64,000 nt of DNA from the NCBI RefSeq assembly GCF_905404315.1, contig NC_066269.1, forward strand, positions 248,001 to 312,000, given 5' to 3'. Shown here in pieces: positions 23,111 to 34,883 of this stretch; within the stretch, counting starts at the first letter, position 1, and every line of letters starts with the position of its first letter. This DNA comes from Leptidea sinapis. Lineage: Eukaryota; Arthropoda; Insecta; Lepidoptera; Pieridae. The notes under the pieces were generated by a model, which saw only the letters and a program-made list of their open reading frames with translations, had not been told where the DNA came from and made no database searches. The position numbers were made by a program, and so were the translations under genes.

Positions 23111-23365
23111 ACACACGTGATGTCATCTCACGCGCGCCCGAAGGGCGCGTGGGGCATGATGATCGAGGCAATAGCCTCCTGCATCAGGTATCAGCGCTGG
23201 ACATGACTATGTCCAGGTCGTTGGGGTGGGGTTCTTGCGTCCCCCATGACGTTTTTCCTTCCATTTTTCTTTTTAATCATCTTCTTCATTAGGCTTCTTG
23301 GTTGGCGCCCCCGCTTGTCCCGAGCGATCGAGCCCCGTAGGAAGGATACACAGGGCGATCAGCTA

Positions 23366-24815
23366 GTTGGCGAGGATTTTTGGCTTCAAGGCTTCCGGGA
23401 CTAAGTGTTCTAGTTGGAATGCTTTTATGAGGGTGCCCAAAATTCCAATTGCCTCATCACTTATGTCCTCAATTCGCAATGGTGGTTTTTCCATTATGCG
23501 GGTACTCTTGGGTTTCTTTTTTCGTTTGGCCTCTCGAGGCAGGGCTTGATTTGCCGAGGCCATGGGTATGGATTCGTCTGCCGCCACGTCTTCTGATCGT
23601 GGGGGTGGCTCAGGATCGCTTCTTTCTGGGCGCAACAAGTCTTCATGGTTGTTGCGGGTATCTACAAAAAACTCACTGCGGGTAGTTTCATATTTCTCAT
23701 TTTTTTCCTCGTCTTGTGGGAGGGGCGGCGTGGGGGAGGCAACAGGCTTTCTGGAGCCGGTGCGCGTAACCGTGCTTGCGCGTCTGTTGCGAGCCTCTTC
23801 TTTGTAGACCCGGCAGCTTGTGTTGCTTGCCGGGTGGGGTCCACCGCAGTTTACACAGATGGCGGGTTCCGTCAGTGGACGGCTGCAGTCTCTGGCAGGA
23901 TGCGGTCCGCCACATCGTACGCAAGCTTGCTGCCGATGGCAGCCGTGCGACGAGTGTCGGAAGCCCTGTCAGCGGTGGCACTGTGCTGACCCTTTCTTCG
24001 AGCGCCATGGTTCTACCTTGATGCCCGCCATGTTGAGTAATTCATTTATCTCATATATGGCGGGGGTAATTCCAGGAGATCTCTTCAGGATTATAAAATA
24101 TATACATCCTGGCCGGCCTCTTCTTGCTTGCACACGCCGGCAGTACTCGGGACTGTACCCCCGTGAGCGCAAAGCGTCTTCAATTTCTGCTGGTTCAGTG
24201 TCGCCGGCAGGCCCCGAATCGCAAACTTAAGTCTGCGATCTGCCGGCAACGAGTAACTGAACCAGGGGAGCTCTTGACTTGAGAGGTACTGCTGTACCAC
24301 TCTGTACTCTGCTTCGTCCGCTGGCAGGAAGCGGACCCCTTTGCCGAAAGGGCGGGCATTTGGGGCCCGACCCAACTTCTCGCGCAGGATCTTGAAGTGT
24401 TGGATCCAGTTGGGCATTTCTTCAACCACCAACGGCGGCATACTTCCCTTGCGGGTGGTGTTGGCGGCCGAGGGGCCGTTAGTGGCCGTGGGGACAGCCT
24501 GCGTCTTCATTTGGTGGCCGGGAGTCGATACAACTGCGGCGAAACTCGCAGTTGGGGATGCATTCTGTGGTGGCATCTCAGGTGAGCTTGCATGTATACG
24601 GGTGTGCTCACCTGTTGATATGACATGACATGTAGGTCTGCATCTCCTTGATCGTGAGATCCTCTTGACTTGAGAGGCAGAGGAGGTTGAGAGCCGGGAG
24701 ACGATGCAACTGCGGCGAAGCTCGCAGTTGGGGATGCGTTCTGTGGCGGCATCTGAGGAAGACATGGCGTCGGGCTCCATCGTCGGTGGAGCTGGGACCG
24801 TACTTCACTGCTCAC
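23366..24815 (-). pseudogene. LINE D ORF1 gag-like protein with zinc knuckles
   Basis: In minus-strand order: a Pro/Ser-rich N-terminal region with a duplicated PPQNASPTASFAAV block; a conserved domain (NWIQHFKILREKLGRAPN, then GKGVRFLPADEAEYRVVQ, LPWFSYSLPADRRLKFAIRG) of the type preceding zinc knuckles in LINE ORF1 proteins; three C2HC zinc knuckles at about 23830-24000 (CVRCGGPHPARDC and CVNCGGPHPASNTSC are clear, the first one has TGA for its second cysteine); and a charged tail ending EALKPKILAN at 23366. Frameshifts separate these parts. The protein coats LINE RNA in intact relatives. Confidence 0.75.
24518..24754 (-). repeat. Direct duplication in LINE D ORF1
   Basis: A block of about 61 bp at 24518-24578 recurs at 24694-24754 in the same orientation with a few substitutions (shared landmark CTCGCAGTTGGGGATGC). 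It doubles the PPQNASPTASFAAV peptide near the ORF1 N-terminus. The period is about 176 bp. Confidence 0.8.
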
Positions 24816-25129
24816 TCTCCGGGGGTTCCCACTGGTGGGAAGCCGGGTAGTAGGTACTGAGCCTGGAGGGCAGCTACGTAGCCGGAGATCGGAGCTGGTG
24901 ACGGCGTCCTCGCACCACGGATGATGGCGCGGCGCTTTCTGAGGGTAGCTTTAAAAATAAAGCGACTCAGAGAGCAAGGTTGACAGAGTGAATATGGCAG
25001 TACGGTTGCCAATCCCACTAACCAATCAACCTGTACCACACATACTCAGATATAATGCTTTGACAATTGTTTGCGTGTTTTAATATTACAATGTATATGG
25101 ACAACGCCATCTATTGGATGTTAAGCGAA

Positions 25130-25530
25130 AGAACGTAAAATGATTCTAACAACGGCATCTGAGAAAAACTACATAGTTACTGAACGCGAAACTTTAGCTG
25201 TTCTTACTGCGTTAGAGCATTGGCGTTGTTATGTGGAAAACGGGAAACCTTTCAGCGTTTATACTGAAAATAGCTCTTTAAAATGGTTTCTTTCATTAAA
25301 CAATCCAACGGGTAGGCTTGCACGATGGGGTTTACGCTTGTCGTCATTTAACTTTGAAATAAATTACCGACTTGGTGTCGACAATGTAATTCCAGACACG
25401 TTATCTCGAGCTGTAGCTGTATCTGCTGTTGTCACTGCCAAATCCGTCATGACTACATGTGACGATTGGTATAAAAATATTTTAATAACTGTCGCACGAA
25501 ACCAGAAAATTTACCAAATTACCAAATTAC
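25130..25530 (+). pseudogene. Gypsy RNase H fragment (gypsy E)
   Basis: The plus-strand frame starting near 25140 reads ASEKNYIVTERETLAVLTAL, then SSLKWFLSLNNPTGRLARWG, SFNFEINYRLGVDNVIPDTL and SRAV, the end of RNase H and the tether of a Ty3/gypsy pol. The usual TDHSSL aspartate position reads TENSSL. Past about 25500 the frame no longer resembles gypsy, and the minus-strand gypsy begins. Upstream, 25040-25130 is unassigned. Confidence 0.75.
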
Positions 25531-26768
25531 TCTGGATTCTGAGTGTCACATCATTTATCCTTGTGATTACTTTGTATAGTCCCTCCCAACTTGGTTGTAG
25601 CTTCGGAGACTTCTCCTTTCGCCTTATGGGATTGTGTAACCAAATCAGGGTTCCCTCTTCAAAACTAGGAATATTAGCTCTTTGATCGTAGCGGGTCTTC
25701 ATCCGTTCACTTGCCTTAAGCCCAGTTGTTCTAATTTCCTCGTAGATGTCAACCATCTTTTTCCGTAACTCATCCACATATTCTGTTATACTTTTCGGAG
25801 TATCCGGTGGACAGCCTGAGAGTAAATCAGCTGGCAATTTCAATTCCCTTCCAAAATTGGCGTACGCAGGAGTCACCGTTGTCGTCTCGTGTATTGCACT
25901 TCTATACGACATAAGAACTAGTGGAATGTACTCATCCCAGCTATCCTGATGACTGTCCACTACTTTTGCCAGATGTCGCTCCAATGTTTGGTTAAACCTC
26001 TCCATCATCCCGTCCGACTGTGGATGATATGGCGTAGTTCTGGTCTTATGGATTCCCAAGATCTTGCAAACTTCTTGAAATACTTGTGACTCGAAATTCC
26101 GCCCTTGGTCACTGTGCATCTCCAAAGGCAACCGTAACTGCTTCCTGATTCGGTGGAGCAAATGATTCCGGCCACTTCGTGAAATAATCCATGACCACCA
26201 TTATGTAACGGTTTCCAGCTTTGGTGACTCGAAACGGTCCGGTTATATCCAGAGCTACTCTCTCCCATGGAGCCCCAACATTATACATCTTCATAGCTCC
26301 TCTGCTCCGGGTCTGAGGTCCTTTGACAGCTGCATTTTTTTGACTCTTGCATTTACGGCACCAGTCTTCCACTTCATCACGGCAATGCAACCAGTAAAAT
26401 CGTTCTTTAATTTTTATGGGAGTTCTTCTTATTCCAAAATGTCCACCTGAAGAACCATCGTGATAAGCTCTCAGGATCTCATTCACCTTCTCCCTGGGAA
26501 CGACCAGTTGCAGATGGCAACCTTTTCCTTGCGGGGTTTCCCATTTCTGGCAGAGCAACCCGTCATGCATCACCAAACTATTCCATTGTGCCCAGATACT
26601 CTTGGTAGCCGTACTGTGTCTAGCCACTTCAGACCATTTTGGTTTAAGTGATCCACTTGCTAGCCAATGTAAAAGTGGTTGAAGATCCTTATCATTTTCC
26701 TGAGCTCTCCTCATTGCATCGTTGCTCCAGTTCTTGTCGACCGAATCTGTTCTGATCAGCCGGATCAT
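25531..26768 (-). pseudogene. Gypsy B integrase
   Basis: Two overlapping frames (26109-26768 and 25531-26161) make up the integrase. The first has the HHCC domain (YHDGSSGGHFGIRRT and WCRKCKSQKN, all four ligands visible) and the first catalytic block ALDITGPFRVTKAG. The second has HSDQGRNFESQVF with the second Asp and GMMERFNQTLERHL with the Glu, followed by the C-terminal PKLQPSWEGLYKVITRI domain. A frameshift near 26130-26160 separates them. The catalytic residues are kept, but the gene is broken. Confidence 0.85.
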
Positions 26769-26829
26769 AAAATTCTCTTTTTATAATATAATTTGCGATC
26801 CAATTACTTCTTTTACTTACTACTTTTTG

Positions 26830-27924
26830 AAATGTTGTAATGTCTCTACCACGGCCAGTAACTCCTTACGAGTTACACAGTAGTTTCTCTCCGATTTTCT
26901 TAGATTTGCCAAAGTATGAAATTACAACTTCTTGATCTCCTCTCTTCTGAGATAATACTCCACCAATTCCGGTGTTGCTAGCATCAGCATCCACTATAAA
27001 TCTTCCCTCTGTGTCAGGATATCCGAGGATAGGTGATTCACACAGTCTTTTCTTCAACTCTAAGAAAGCTTGTTCGCATTCTTCATCCCATCCCAAAGGC
27101 TCTTTTCTCCTCCGTCAGTCGATGTAAGGGCTTAGCAACATCAGAAAATCCTTCCACAAAGCGACGATAATAATAGCATAGTCCTAGAAATGCTCTCACA
27201 TGTGTCTTTTCTGTCGGCGTCCGCCAGTCCTTGACAGCACTTATCTTGGCAGGATCCGTCGCAACGCCTTGCTCCGAGATAACGTGCTCTAAGTAATTCA
27301 CCTGAAGTTGAAAGAAGGAACATTTCTTTGGACCCAACTTCAAGTTGGCACCATGCAGTTTTGCGAAGACTTTTTCGAGCTTCTTAAGATGATCTTCAAA
27401 ACTTCGTCCCATAATGATTATGTCATCCAAGTAGACAAGGCAGGTTTCTCCCAACATACCTGCCAGCACATGCTCCATTAACCTTTCGAAAGTAGCTGGG
27501 GCGTTGCATAATCCAAAGGCATTGTTTTAATCTGCCATAACCCTTTTCCCGATGAAAAAGCTGTCTTCTCCTTGTCTTTAGGGTCCAGAACAACTTGCCA
27601 GTAGCCACTTTTCAAATCCAGAGTAGAGAACCACGTCATGCCACAAAGTGAATCTAAGGTGTCATCGATTCTTGGCAATGGATAACTGTCTTTCTTAGTT
27701 ACATCGTTTAAACGCCGATAGTCCACACAAAATCTAGTTGATCCATCCTTCTTCTTTACCAGAACCACTGGAGAACACCATGAACTCGATGACGGTTCTA
27801 TCACACCATTTTCTTTCTTATCCCGAATCATGTCTTCCACTTCTTGTTCGCGTGCAAACGGAATACGTTTTGGTCTTTGCCGTATCGGAACAGTGTCTCC
27901 TGTGTCGATCTTGTGTTTCACCAA
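26830..27924 (-). pseudogene. Gypsy B RT and RNase H
   Basis: The first part (27478-27924) reads KHKIDTGDTVPIRQRPKR, WCSPVVLVKKKDGSTRFCVD, YRRLNDVTKKDSYPLPRIDD and LDLKSGYWQV. A frameshift near 27510 leads to TCLVYLDDIIIMG (YLDD at 27422-27433). Another near 27090 leads to RNase H with FIVDADASNTGIGGVLSQ, and a third near 26885 precedes the NYCVTRKELLAVV block at about 26830-26896. The rest of RNase H is deleted before the integrase frame. Confidence 0.85.
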
Positions 27925-28190
27925 ACCAGTTCTTCCGATGTCCCCGTCGTTCTTTGAGAATATCCCGGAGTAGCGTAGCGGAAATTTATCGCTTTTATTA
28001 ACTGTAGCTTGGTAAGATTGTCCTTACAGCCATCCAGAAGTTTCTGTATGTTCACATCCTGGATTGCAGCTACGGTCTTCCTCCCTTCTTCACACTTTCT
28101 TAACCAAGCTATCTCCTCACAAGCTCCGATCACTGTTCCCTTCCTAATGATTTGCTTGTCCTCATGAGGATTAAACACGGGAACCATCAC
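27925..28190 (-). pseudogene. Gypsy B linker between protease and RT
   Basis: The frame reads VFNPHEDKQIIRKGTVIGAC and continues to a helical segment before RT. It matches the spacer that follows the protease in this type of gypsy pol. The protease itself is missing: the gag frame ends within a few bases of this frame's start, so an internal deletion joined gag to the linker. Confidence 0.6.
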
Positions 28191-28741
28191 AATCTGGGAG
28201 TTTCTGGGAGATACACATACTCAAGGTGTTTATCGCCATAACGTGTCTCCAACACGTCAAGAAGGTCCGTGTAGGTTACTTCCTCCTTTCCAGCGCCGAG
28301 TGCTTCCAATACGGAAAGTGTTTCGTCACGGAGCGCTAGTGTGAGGGCAGAGTGTGCTTCTTGGTCACTCCAACCACTTGCTCTTCTGACCGTCTCTAAT
28401 TGTAGCTTGAAGGCGGCCCAGGAAGACTTGCCGTCGTAGGGGGGTACTTTCAAACTTCTTGTCGATGTGATTCCGCAGATGACTCCTGAGTTGGCTGAAG
28501 GACTTACTTTACTCACTTTTTCTGAACTTACACTTGCCGGTCTGCCACTTTTTTTTCCATTAACTTTACAAATCCAAAAAATTCCATACACTGGTAGGTG
28601 TATCGAACCCGAGTCTACGGCGTCTAAAGTAAACACTTTTACGCCAAAGCTACGAGTATTGCTGACGGAGCTGTTGAAATTATCAATGTCTTGAAGTTTG
28701 ACAACTCTCGTCATAAACGTCGAAGCGTTGCTACGCGACAA
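28187..28741 (-). pseudogene. Gypsy B gag remnant
   Basis: The C-terminal half of this minus-strand frame reads LKVPPYDGKSSWAAFKLQLE, ALRDETLSVLEALG and LETRYGDKHLEYVY, a capsid-type gypsy gag pattern. The first roughly 90 codons (from 28741 to about 28470) do not look like gag and may be flanking sequence read through. The zinc knuckle and protease are absent. Confidence 0.7.
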
Positions 28742-28914
28742 TATGTTTATGAGTTACGAGCGGCGTGATTATTTACCGATAACGAACTGATTGTCTAAAT
28801 GATATATAAAAGTTAATGCATGTGGCCTAAAAGTGCTGAAATAACAAATGTACGTGCGTTGGCCCGTACATGCTCCCGGGCCGAAACATGATAACAGTGC
28901 ATGACATGATAACA
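28742..28914 (-). repeat. BEL A partial 3' LTR
   Basis: Read on the minus strand it begins TGTTATCATG and contains GGCCAACGCA, CACATGCATTAACTT, ACAATCAGTTCGTTATCGGT and CTCATAAACATAT, all in the same order as the 5' LTR at 38070-38339. Similarity stops at 28742, where gypsy B sequence begins. The first 70 bp differ considerably from the 5' LTR. The stretch 28915-29195 between LTR and env is GC-poor and non-coding. Confidence 0.75.
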
Positions 28915-29195
28915 GGCTTAAACAACAAACATTGTATTTTGATTACAAGATGATTAAACAATGTTACTTAATATTACAATGAGCTAATGTCTCTACGAAA
29001 GATTGGAGACGTACTCCTAATAACATAACGCGCACTTGGTAACTGATTGGCACTTTTAAATGCACTGATACTTTTTCTATTTAAATCGCTCATTCCGATA
29101 CTACATTGATAAGCGTTCGCGGCACTACACTGATTTGCGACACTTTCACTAACACTAAATACCGTGTTCTGGGGGCGGCCAGCGGTAACACTAGC

Positions 29196-30645
29196 CTACG
29201 CTAGCCGGGGGCGGCTAGCAGGCATGCTAGCCGGTGAGGCGGGCGGCTGAGGCTCCTGCCTCGCCTGCCCGGCGCGGCGCCACAGGCTCCAAACGACGAG
29301 GACCACTACAGTGACTATACAGCAAGTGCCTACCACGTAAATAGCCAGGTAATGATGCACGTCGTGGTATCATAATCGATCTGCTAGGACTCCCTCAGAA
29401 GCGGACTCCTTTATGTCTTTTATTTCTTGACTTATTCGCTCTAAGTCGACATCTACAGGGTTCGTGATATTTATTGTCTCGATAGCTGATGATGGTATCG
29501 AGATGTTCATGATGTCATTGATAGGTGGAATATCTATTTTTATAACATCAGCTGCCTGATGAACTATATTTGATAATTTTCTGTGCGGAAACAATGTGAA
29601 GGAATCACCTTTGATTATGCAATCATCGCTTAGTGTAATAATTCCAGCCATCATAAGTTGCTCGGCGGAAACATGATTCTCACATATGATTCGTATAGTA
29701 CATTGACCCCAACAGAAAAATAAATAAGTATTTAAATTACTTAATTCTGTCCAAGAATTGCGACAAATAGAATTTGTTGTTTCGCATCGATTTGTTAACT
29801 GATTTCGCAAACACAAATTCTCATCTGATCTCATTTGATAAATAGGTTGTTTCAAAGGGCATGTGTATGTATCAGTATCGTATTTAACACATGCTTGTCT
29901 GTCTCTTTCTGGCATAGTACGTAGGAATCTTTCTGTATATTTATCACTACGTAACTTGATATTGGAACTAATTGAATCATATTTTTATTGGCTTTAAGTG
30001 GGATGGGAATCAGTTTATAAATATGATAATTATCTCTTTTCCCTAAAGGGATATTAACTTCAAAAATGATAAAATTCTTTAAGGCTCTCGCTTCAACGGT
30101 AAGCAGATAGTAGATTTTTGATAGGTCGGACTGAATATTATTCAAGGGCAAACTCAAATCTTTTGATAATAGTCCGGTAGTGATATTTAACTCATTCCTT
30201 AACTGATCAGGCGTAAGGAGGTGGAAGTTAAACTTTCCAAGGTAAATGTCGGTAATAGAATCGACTAACGTCTCTTGAATGCTTTTCAGACTTGATAGTA
30301 CACCGTTAGCGATAACAGATGATAAAATAAAGTCACTCGTCTTTATTCCATACTGTAGAGCGGTTGCGCGTTCTTTCATCTCACGTTCCAGGGCGTTAAT
30401 GTGCTGGTTACAACTTTTCTGCTGCTTATCCATTGCTGTTTCGACTCTTTTGATCAAGTTGAACTCCGCTTCTACGACGGAAGTTTGATTTTTCCATAGT
30501 AAGGCCAAATGTTTTTGATTATCTCTTACAGTTTGTATATCTCTTTCATATTGTTCGGCGAAGCTTTCGTCAAGGGCACCAAATAAAGTGTTAGCAATAG
30601 AACCGACCCTGTTGATAAAACCGCGGAGCAGTCGCGTGCCGCGCC
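29196..30645 (-). pseudogene. BEL A env-like gene
   Basis: The minus-strand frames are arranged like a baculovirus F-type envelope protein: a hydrophobic fusion-peptide-like segment near 30600-30645 after arginine-rich sequence, a long helical heptad-rich region (30508 to about 30200), a cysteine-rich ectodomain (29852-29400), an in-frame TGA at 29370-29372, then about 20 hydrophobic residues (membrane anchor, near 29270-29330) and a basic Pro-rich tail ending in TAG at 29196. A frameshift lies near 29850-29930. The 5' end overlaps the integrase frame, so expression by splicing is likely in intact relatives. The copy is disrupted. Confidence 0.75.
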
Positions 30646-32010
30646 GTGCGAGTTGCTGACCGAGCAGGATTCCATTGTAGTGCTCGAGCTAGGCGAATCC
30701 GTGATGTAATTGGAGTAGGACCGAAACCGTTCTTGGTTTTAAGCGAAACGACACGAACGTACCCATCCTTTCCAGGGTGTAATGTTATAATACGACCCAG
30801 CGCCCATTTTCCTGATGTTAGATTAGCATCATGAATTAAAACAATGTCATCAATGTTAAAATTTTCTTTAGCTTGTCGCCATTTGCTGCGAGCCGAGAGT
30901 TGACTCAAGTATTCATTTTGCCATCTTCGCCATATGTCATCAAATATTTTTTGTACTAATTGCCATCTTGTTTGGTGATCTTTCTCGGTTTCAATGATAG
31001 TTAACGTCGGTCCACTGGCTAGAAAGTGAGAAGGGGTTAAGTAATCCAGGTCTTTGCAATCCTCAGTTAACGGGCATAGAGGTCTAGCGTTTAAACAAGC
31101 TTCTAGTTGAGCTAAGAGCGTGGAATACTCTTCAAACGTCAGCTTTTGGTCGCCGATAACCCTCTTCAGGTGGTATTTTAAGCTCTTTACGGCAGCCTCC
31201 CATAGGCCCACGCTCGGCCAGGACGGAGCGTTAAAATGCCATTCTATCTCCATGTCGGTGATGGCTGTTAAGAAATGTTCATCCAAGGTGTTTTGCAAAT
31301 CCAAATATCCTTGATTGAGAGTTCTGTTTGCACCCACGAAGTTTGTCCCATTGTCACTATATATGTGACGTGGGGCTCCGCGCCTTGCTGCCATTCTGCC
31401 AAGAGCTGATTGAAATGATGATGAGGATAAGTCTGATACTATGTAATTCAAGATGTACGGCCTTGGTGACCATACAAACAGAAACGGCTACGTATCCTTT
31501 TGATACTTTCATTCCTCGACCTTTACTCAATTTTACATCCACAAACCCGGTAAAGTCTAGGCCGGTGTGATAAAAGGGGCGTGAAGGCGTTGTCCGTGAG
31601 GCAGGTAAGTCACCCATTAACTGTTGATGTCTTGTTGGCTCGTAGTGCCGACACGTGACACAACGATGAAGTTGCTTCTTCACTGCTCTGTTTCCTCCCA
31701 GGACCCAATACTTGTGACGCATAAATGCTGATGTTAGGCGGGTTCCGCCATGTAAGGTAAGTTTATGAGTCTGATAAATTAAGAGCTCTGATAAACGACA
31801 GTTGGTTGGTATGATTATAGGGTGTTTTCTTTCTCAACTGATAGGAGCATTCCTGAGACGACCACCAACTCGAAGTAAGCCTTCCTTATCTAAGAAAGGA
31901 TTTAATTCGGTTAATTTACTTTTGTTTGGCAACTTATTACCTTCCTTAATACAATTTATTTCCTTCGAAAATTCGATCTGCTGCACTTGTTTAATAATAG
32001 AAGAATGATA
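30591..32010 (-). pseudogene. BEL A integrase
   Basis: From right to left: the zinc domain region (LTLHGGTRLTSAFMRHKYWV, CVTCRHYEP), then LDFTGFVDVKLSKGRG (first Asp), and after a frameshift near 31400-31450 HIYSDNGTNFVGANRTLN (second Asp) and LAQLEACLNARPLCPL (Glu), followed by the DUF5641-type C-terminal domain (WRRWQNEYLSQLSARSKW, LGRIITLHPGKDGYVRVV). Catalytic residues are present, but the frame is broken more than once. The duplication breakpoint at 31686 lies in the zinc domain, so the downstream copy lacks everything to its left. Confidence 0.85.
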
Positions 32011-32019
32011 GTTTTAGCT

Positions 32020-33750
32020 CGTGTTAATTCTGACAGTGTCAAATAACGTTGTTTATATTGTTGTCTAGACGCAAACCTTAATAGCCAGGCGGTTATTCTG
32101 ACGACCATGATAATTGAACTATATTTTGATAGAAGATCTGGAATGATACTGTTTTCTGATTGTTTTTCTGTTATGGTATTAACTTTTTTCGAAATTTTCT
32201 TCTCGACATCCGTAGAATAAGACTGTTTTTTGTCTTGTAATAATCTGCCAGCTGAGAGACAGTTAATCCACGACTTGCACAGCCAGCAGGGTTTTCCTCG
32301 GACTTTACATAGCGCCAAGATGTTGGTGGTATAACGATACATATTTCTTTCACTCTATTTGATACAAAGGCTTTCCATCTGTCGGGATCACCGTTCAGCC
32401 AACCCAATACAATCATGGAATCGGACCAGCCGTAGATTTTCACATCATAATAGCTCATACATTCCTTAACTTTTAACATTAATTTGGAAAGCAACAGAGC
32501 ACCGCTTAATTCCAGCTTCGGTAGCGATGTATTTGATTTAGTTGGTACTAACCTAGCTTTCCCAACAAAGTTGTATCATTGTACAAGTGTGTCGTCACTC
32601 CTTTTAATTCTGCAATATATGACGCACGCGCATTGCCTTAAGCGATGCGTCACAGAAGCCGTGTAATTCAATACGATCACTTTGTTTTGTCCCTATCCAA
32701 CGATTTATTTTCAAGTTATTAATCTTGATTATGATATCTTGCTTTATCTGTGACCATTCTGATTGAATTTCTTCCGGCAAAGTATCGTCCCATTTGATAT
32801 CTGCTGTCCACACACGTTGAAATATGATTTTTAGCTTAGTTGATAGTGGTGCTAACCAGCCCAAAGGGTCAAATAGTTTTGATATATCGGATAGTAAGGA
32901 GCGTTTAGTATCGGGCTTAGTTGTTTGTTCTATTTTAGTGTCAAAAGAAAATGTATCTTGTTGGGGATTCCAGCTGAGTCCAAGGATTTTGTTATATTCG
33001 AGCTGTTTAAAGTTAAATTGCATCATGCATTGCTCATGTCTGAGTCATTGTTTAATTGAATTATTTCAGGGACATTTGAGTGCCATTTTCTAAGATTAAA
33101 TTCACCTGATTTTAATAAATTTGATGCAACGGAGTGACCCCCATGGACCAGGTCATCCATATAACATGATTTCTCAAGGACATCCGGAGCTTGATCTTGA
33201 TATTTCTCATTGTTATTGCTGAAGCTTGATCGTTCGTTTGATGCTAGGAACTAGCAACTAGGAACGTCATCATGGCTAGGAACGGGGCGGCTTTTGTTCC
33301 GTATGTTACCGTAGCCAATTGATACTCCTTTAAGGATTGGCTTGTGTTGTCACGCCATATGATTTTTTGATATTTTTGATCTATAGGATTGCCCCAAATC
33401 TGTCGGAACATATTTTCACAGTCGGTAGTAAATGCAAATTGATATTGTCTCCATTTGATTATTAGAGCTTGCAAGTCCTGCTGTAGATTTGGACCACTGG
33501 CCATGACGTCATTCAAACTGTTACCTGACGAGGTCTTTGACGCATTAAACACAACTCTAAACTTAGTAGTTGCGGCTTCGCTCCGTTCAACACTATGATG
33601 TGTCAAATAACAATCTGGAGTATAATTATCTGTAACCGGTATCATATGACCTAATGATATATATTCTTGCATGAATGATTTATAATGATTTTCCATGTTT
33701 TCATTCTTACAGAACTTTCTTTCCAAAGATCTAAACTGAGCGATCACCTT
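32020..33750 (-). pseudogene. BEL A reverse transcriptase and RNase H, copy 1
   Basis: RT begins in 33244-33747 (TKFRVVFNASKTSSGNSLND, AFTTDCENMFRQIWGNP, YGTKAAPFLA). After a frameshift the catalytic YMDDL lies at 33152-33163. The next frames hold ILGLSWNPQQDTFSFD, LLSDISKLFDPLGWLAPLST and ELHGFCDASLKA (RNase H), then IYGWSDSMIVLGWLNGDPDR and NPAGCASRGL. At least four frame breaks are present. The G in IWGNP is GGC here and V in the downstream copy (C at 33392 against A at 48703 on the plus strand). Confidence 0.88.
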
Positions 33751-33764
33751 GGACTTGGAGTCAC

Positions 33765-34860
33765 CTAAACTTCAAAATTTAATTTAAATGGTAATCTAAC
33801 CTCATATCTACCGTCTTCTCGTCTAGTAGTTGTTCTTTTAAAAAGGTCAATACAATGTTGATCTTCTACTGATATCTCATTTTGCTGTGTGATATCCTCT
33901 ATTTGCCAGAACTTTTGTATGTCAATTAAGTCGTTTAGTATTACATTACACTGCAGGGGTCTCACATTGCCACTTAAGATCCAACCCAAACGAGTGTTTT
34001 GAGCAATAGCAAGTAGTAACTCTTGATAAAATTAAGGAATAAATAGCAACCCCAAGTAACATGTCTATTGGACGACTGGTATTAAAATCGGGATCTGCTA
34101 ATGTTATGTTATGTAAATAAGGCCATGCTGGTTTGCTGAATGAATGACTGGGTAGATTTTTCACAAGATTTTTTATGATAAGACCTTTGGTTTCAAATTC
34201 AAAATCGCTGTTTACAGATAGCATTTGATGTGCAAAATTCCCATACAATTGTTTTCATTTGAACCAATTCCAGAGATCACACCTTGGCATTTGAAACGAG
34301 GCAACCCTAGGCGCTGCGCCGCGTTTTCAGTGATAAGCGACGCCTGCGATCCCTGGTCTAGTAAAACGCGTAAATAGATGTATGATCCTTTTGATGTTTG
34401 AACTTTTATAACAGCTGTTGCTAATAGGACATCTGGAATTTCATTTTGTAGTGACACGTGAGAATTGCTACGAATAGCGTTCGTTGACTCCGGCGCCGAC
34501 GGTGCTGCGTTTGCGAATTTCCTTGAGGTCGTTGCACTATGCATGTGTGCACCGTCCGATTGTGTAAACGCCTCATGCAGTAAAGTATTATGTGCCTGAT
34601 TGCACTCACGACACTTTTTATCGGAGATACAAGCCGTTATGGCAATGAAGGCAATTTTGACAAATATTAAACTTTGTGATTGTTTTTCGTTTTGATATTG
34701 GAGGCATTTCTAGAAATTGTCGGCAGTAGAATATTCCGTGGTCATCGTTTCTGAATATGGGACATTTATAATATTTACTCGTATAAACATTTTAATTGTT
34801 GTAAATTGATTGCGACATATTCCGTGAAATTGATTGCTTGACATTTGAATTATTTTGATA
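33765..34860 (-). pseudogene. BEL A protease and gag C-terminal zinc region, copy 1
   Basis: From right to left: a Cys/His region before 34612 (CPIFRNDDHGIFYC, CQNCLHCHNG and CRECNQAHNTLLHE) typical of BEL gag zinc knuckles; the aspartic protease in 34212-34544 with IYLRVLLDQGSQASLITENA; then FKCQGVISGIGSN; and in 33946-34248 and 33765-33989 the segment leading to RT (PWPYLHNITLADPDFNTSRP, ILSGNV). Frameshifts occur near 34230 and 33970. The hAT element begins at 34884, in the gag zinc region. Confidence 0.85.
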
Positions 34861-34883
34861 CTTTGAACTCGAAGTCATTGAAC

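Larger units (their letters stand above)
23111..25039 (-). mobile_element. LINE D, ORF1 region only
   Basis: A GC-richer minus-strand segment, clearly different in composition from its neighbours, encodes a Jockey-type ORF1. The part downstream of the ORF1 stop (23111-23365) is the ORF1/ORF2 boundary or 3' region; no endonuclease or RT block was found in it, so ORF2 is missing. The right part (24816-25039) is the 5' region, with an open frame of uncertain meaning. Confidence 0.65.
25531..28741 (-). mobile_element. Ty3/gypsy element (gypsy B), internal fragment
   Basis: Minus-strand order: gag remnant, linker after protease, RT, RNase H, integrase. Protease, both LTRs, the gag zinc region and a piece between RNase H and integrase are missing. 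It is bounded by gypsy E on the left in opposite orientation and by the BEL A LTR on the right. Confidence 0.8.

Noticed and set aside
23820..24230. Several overlapping plus-strand ORFs in the GC-richer region
   Set aside because: They are antisense shadows of the LINE D ORF1 with its zinc knuckles.
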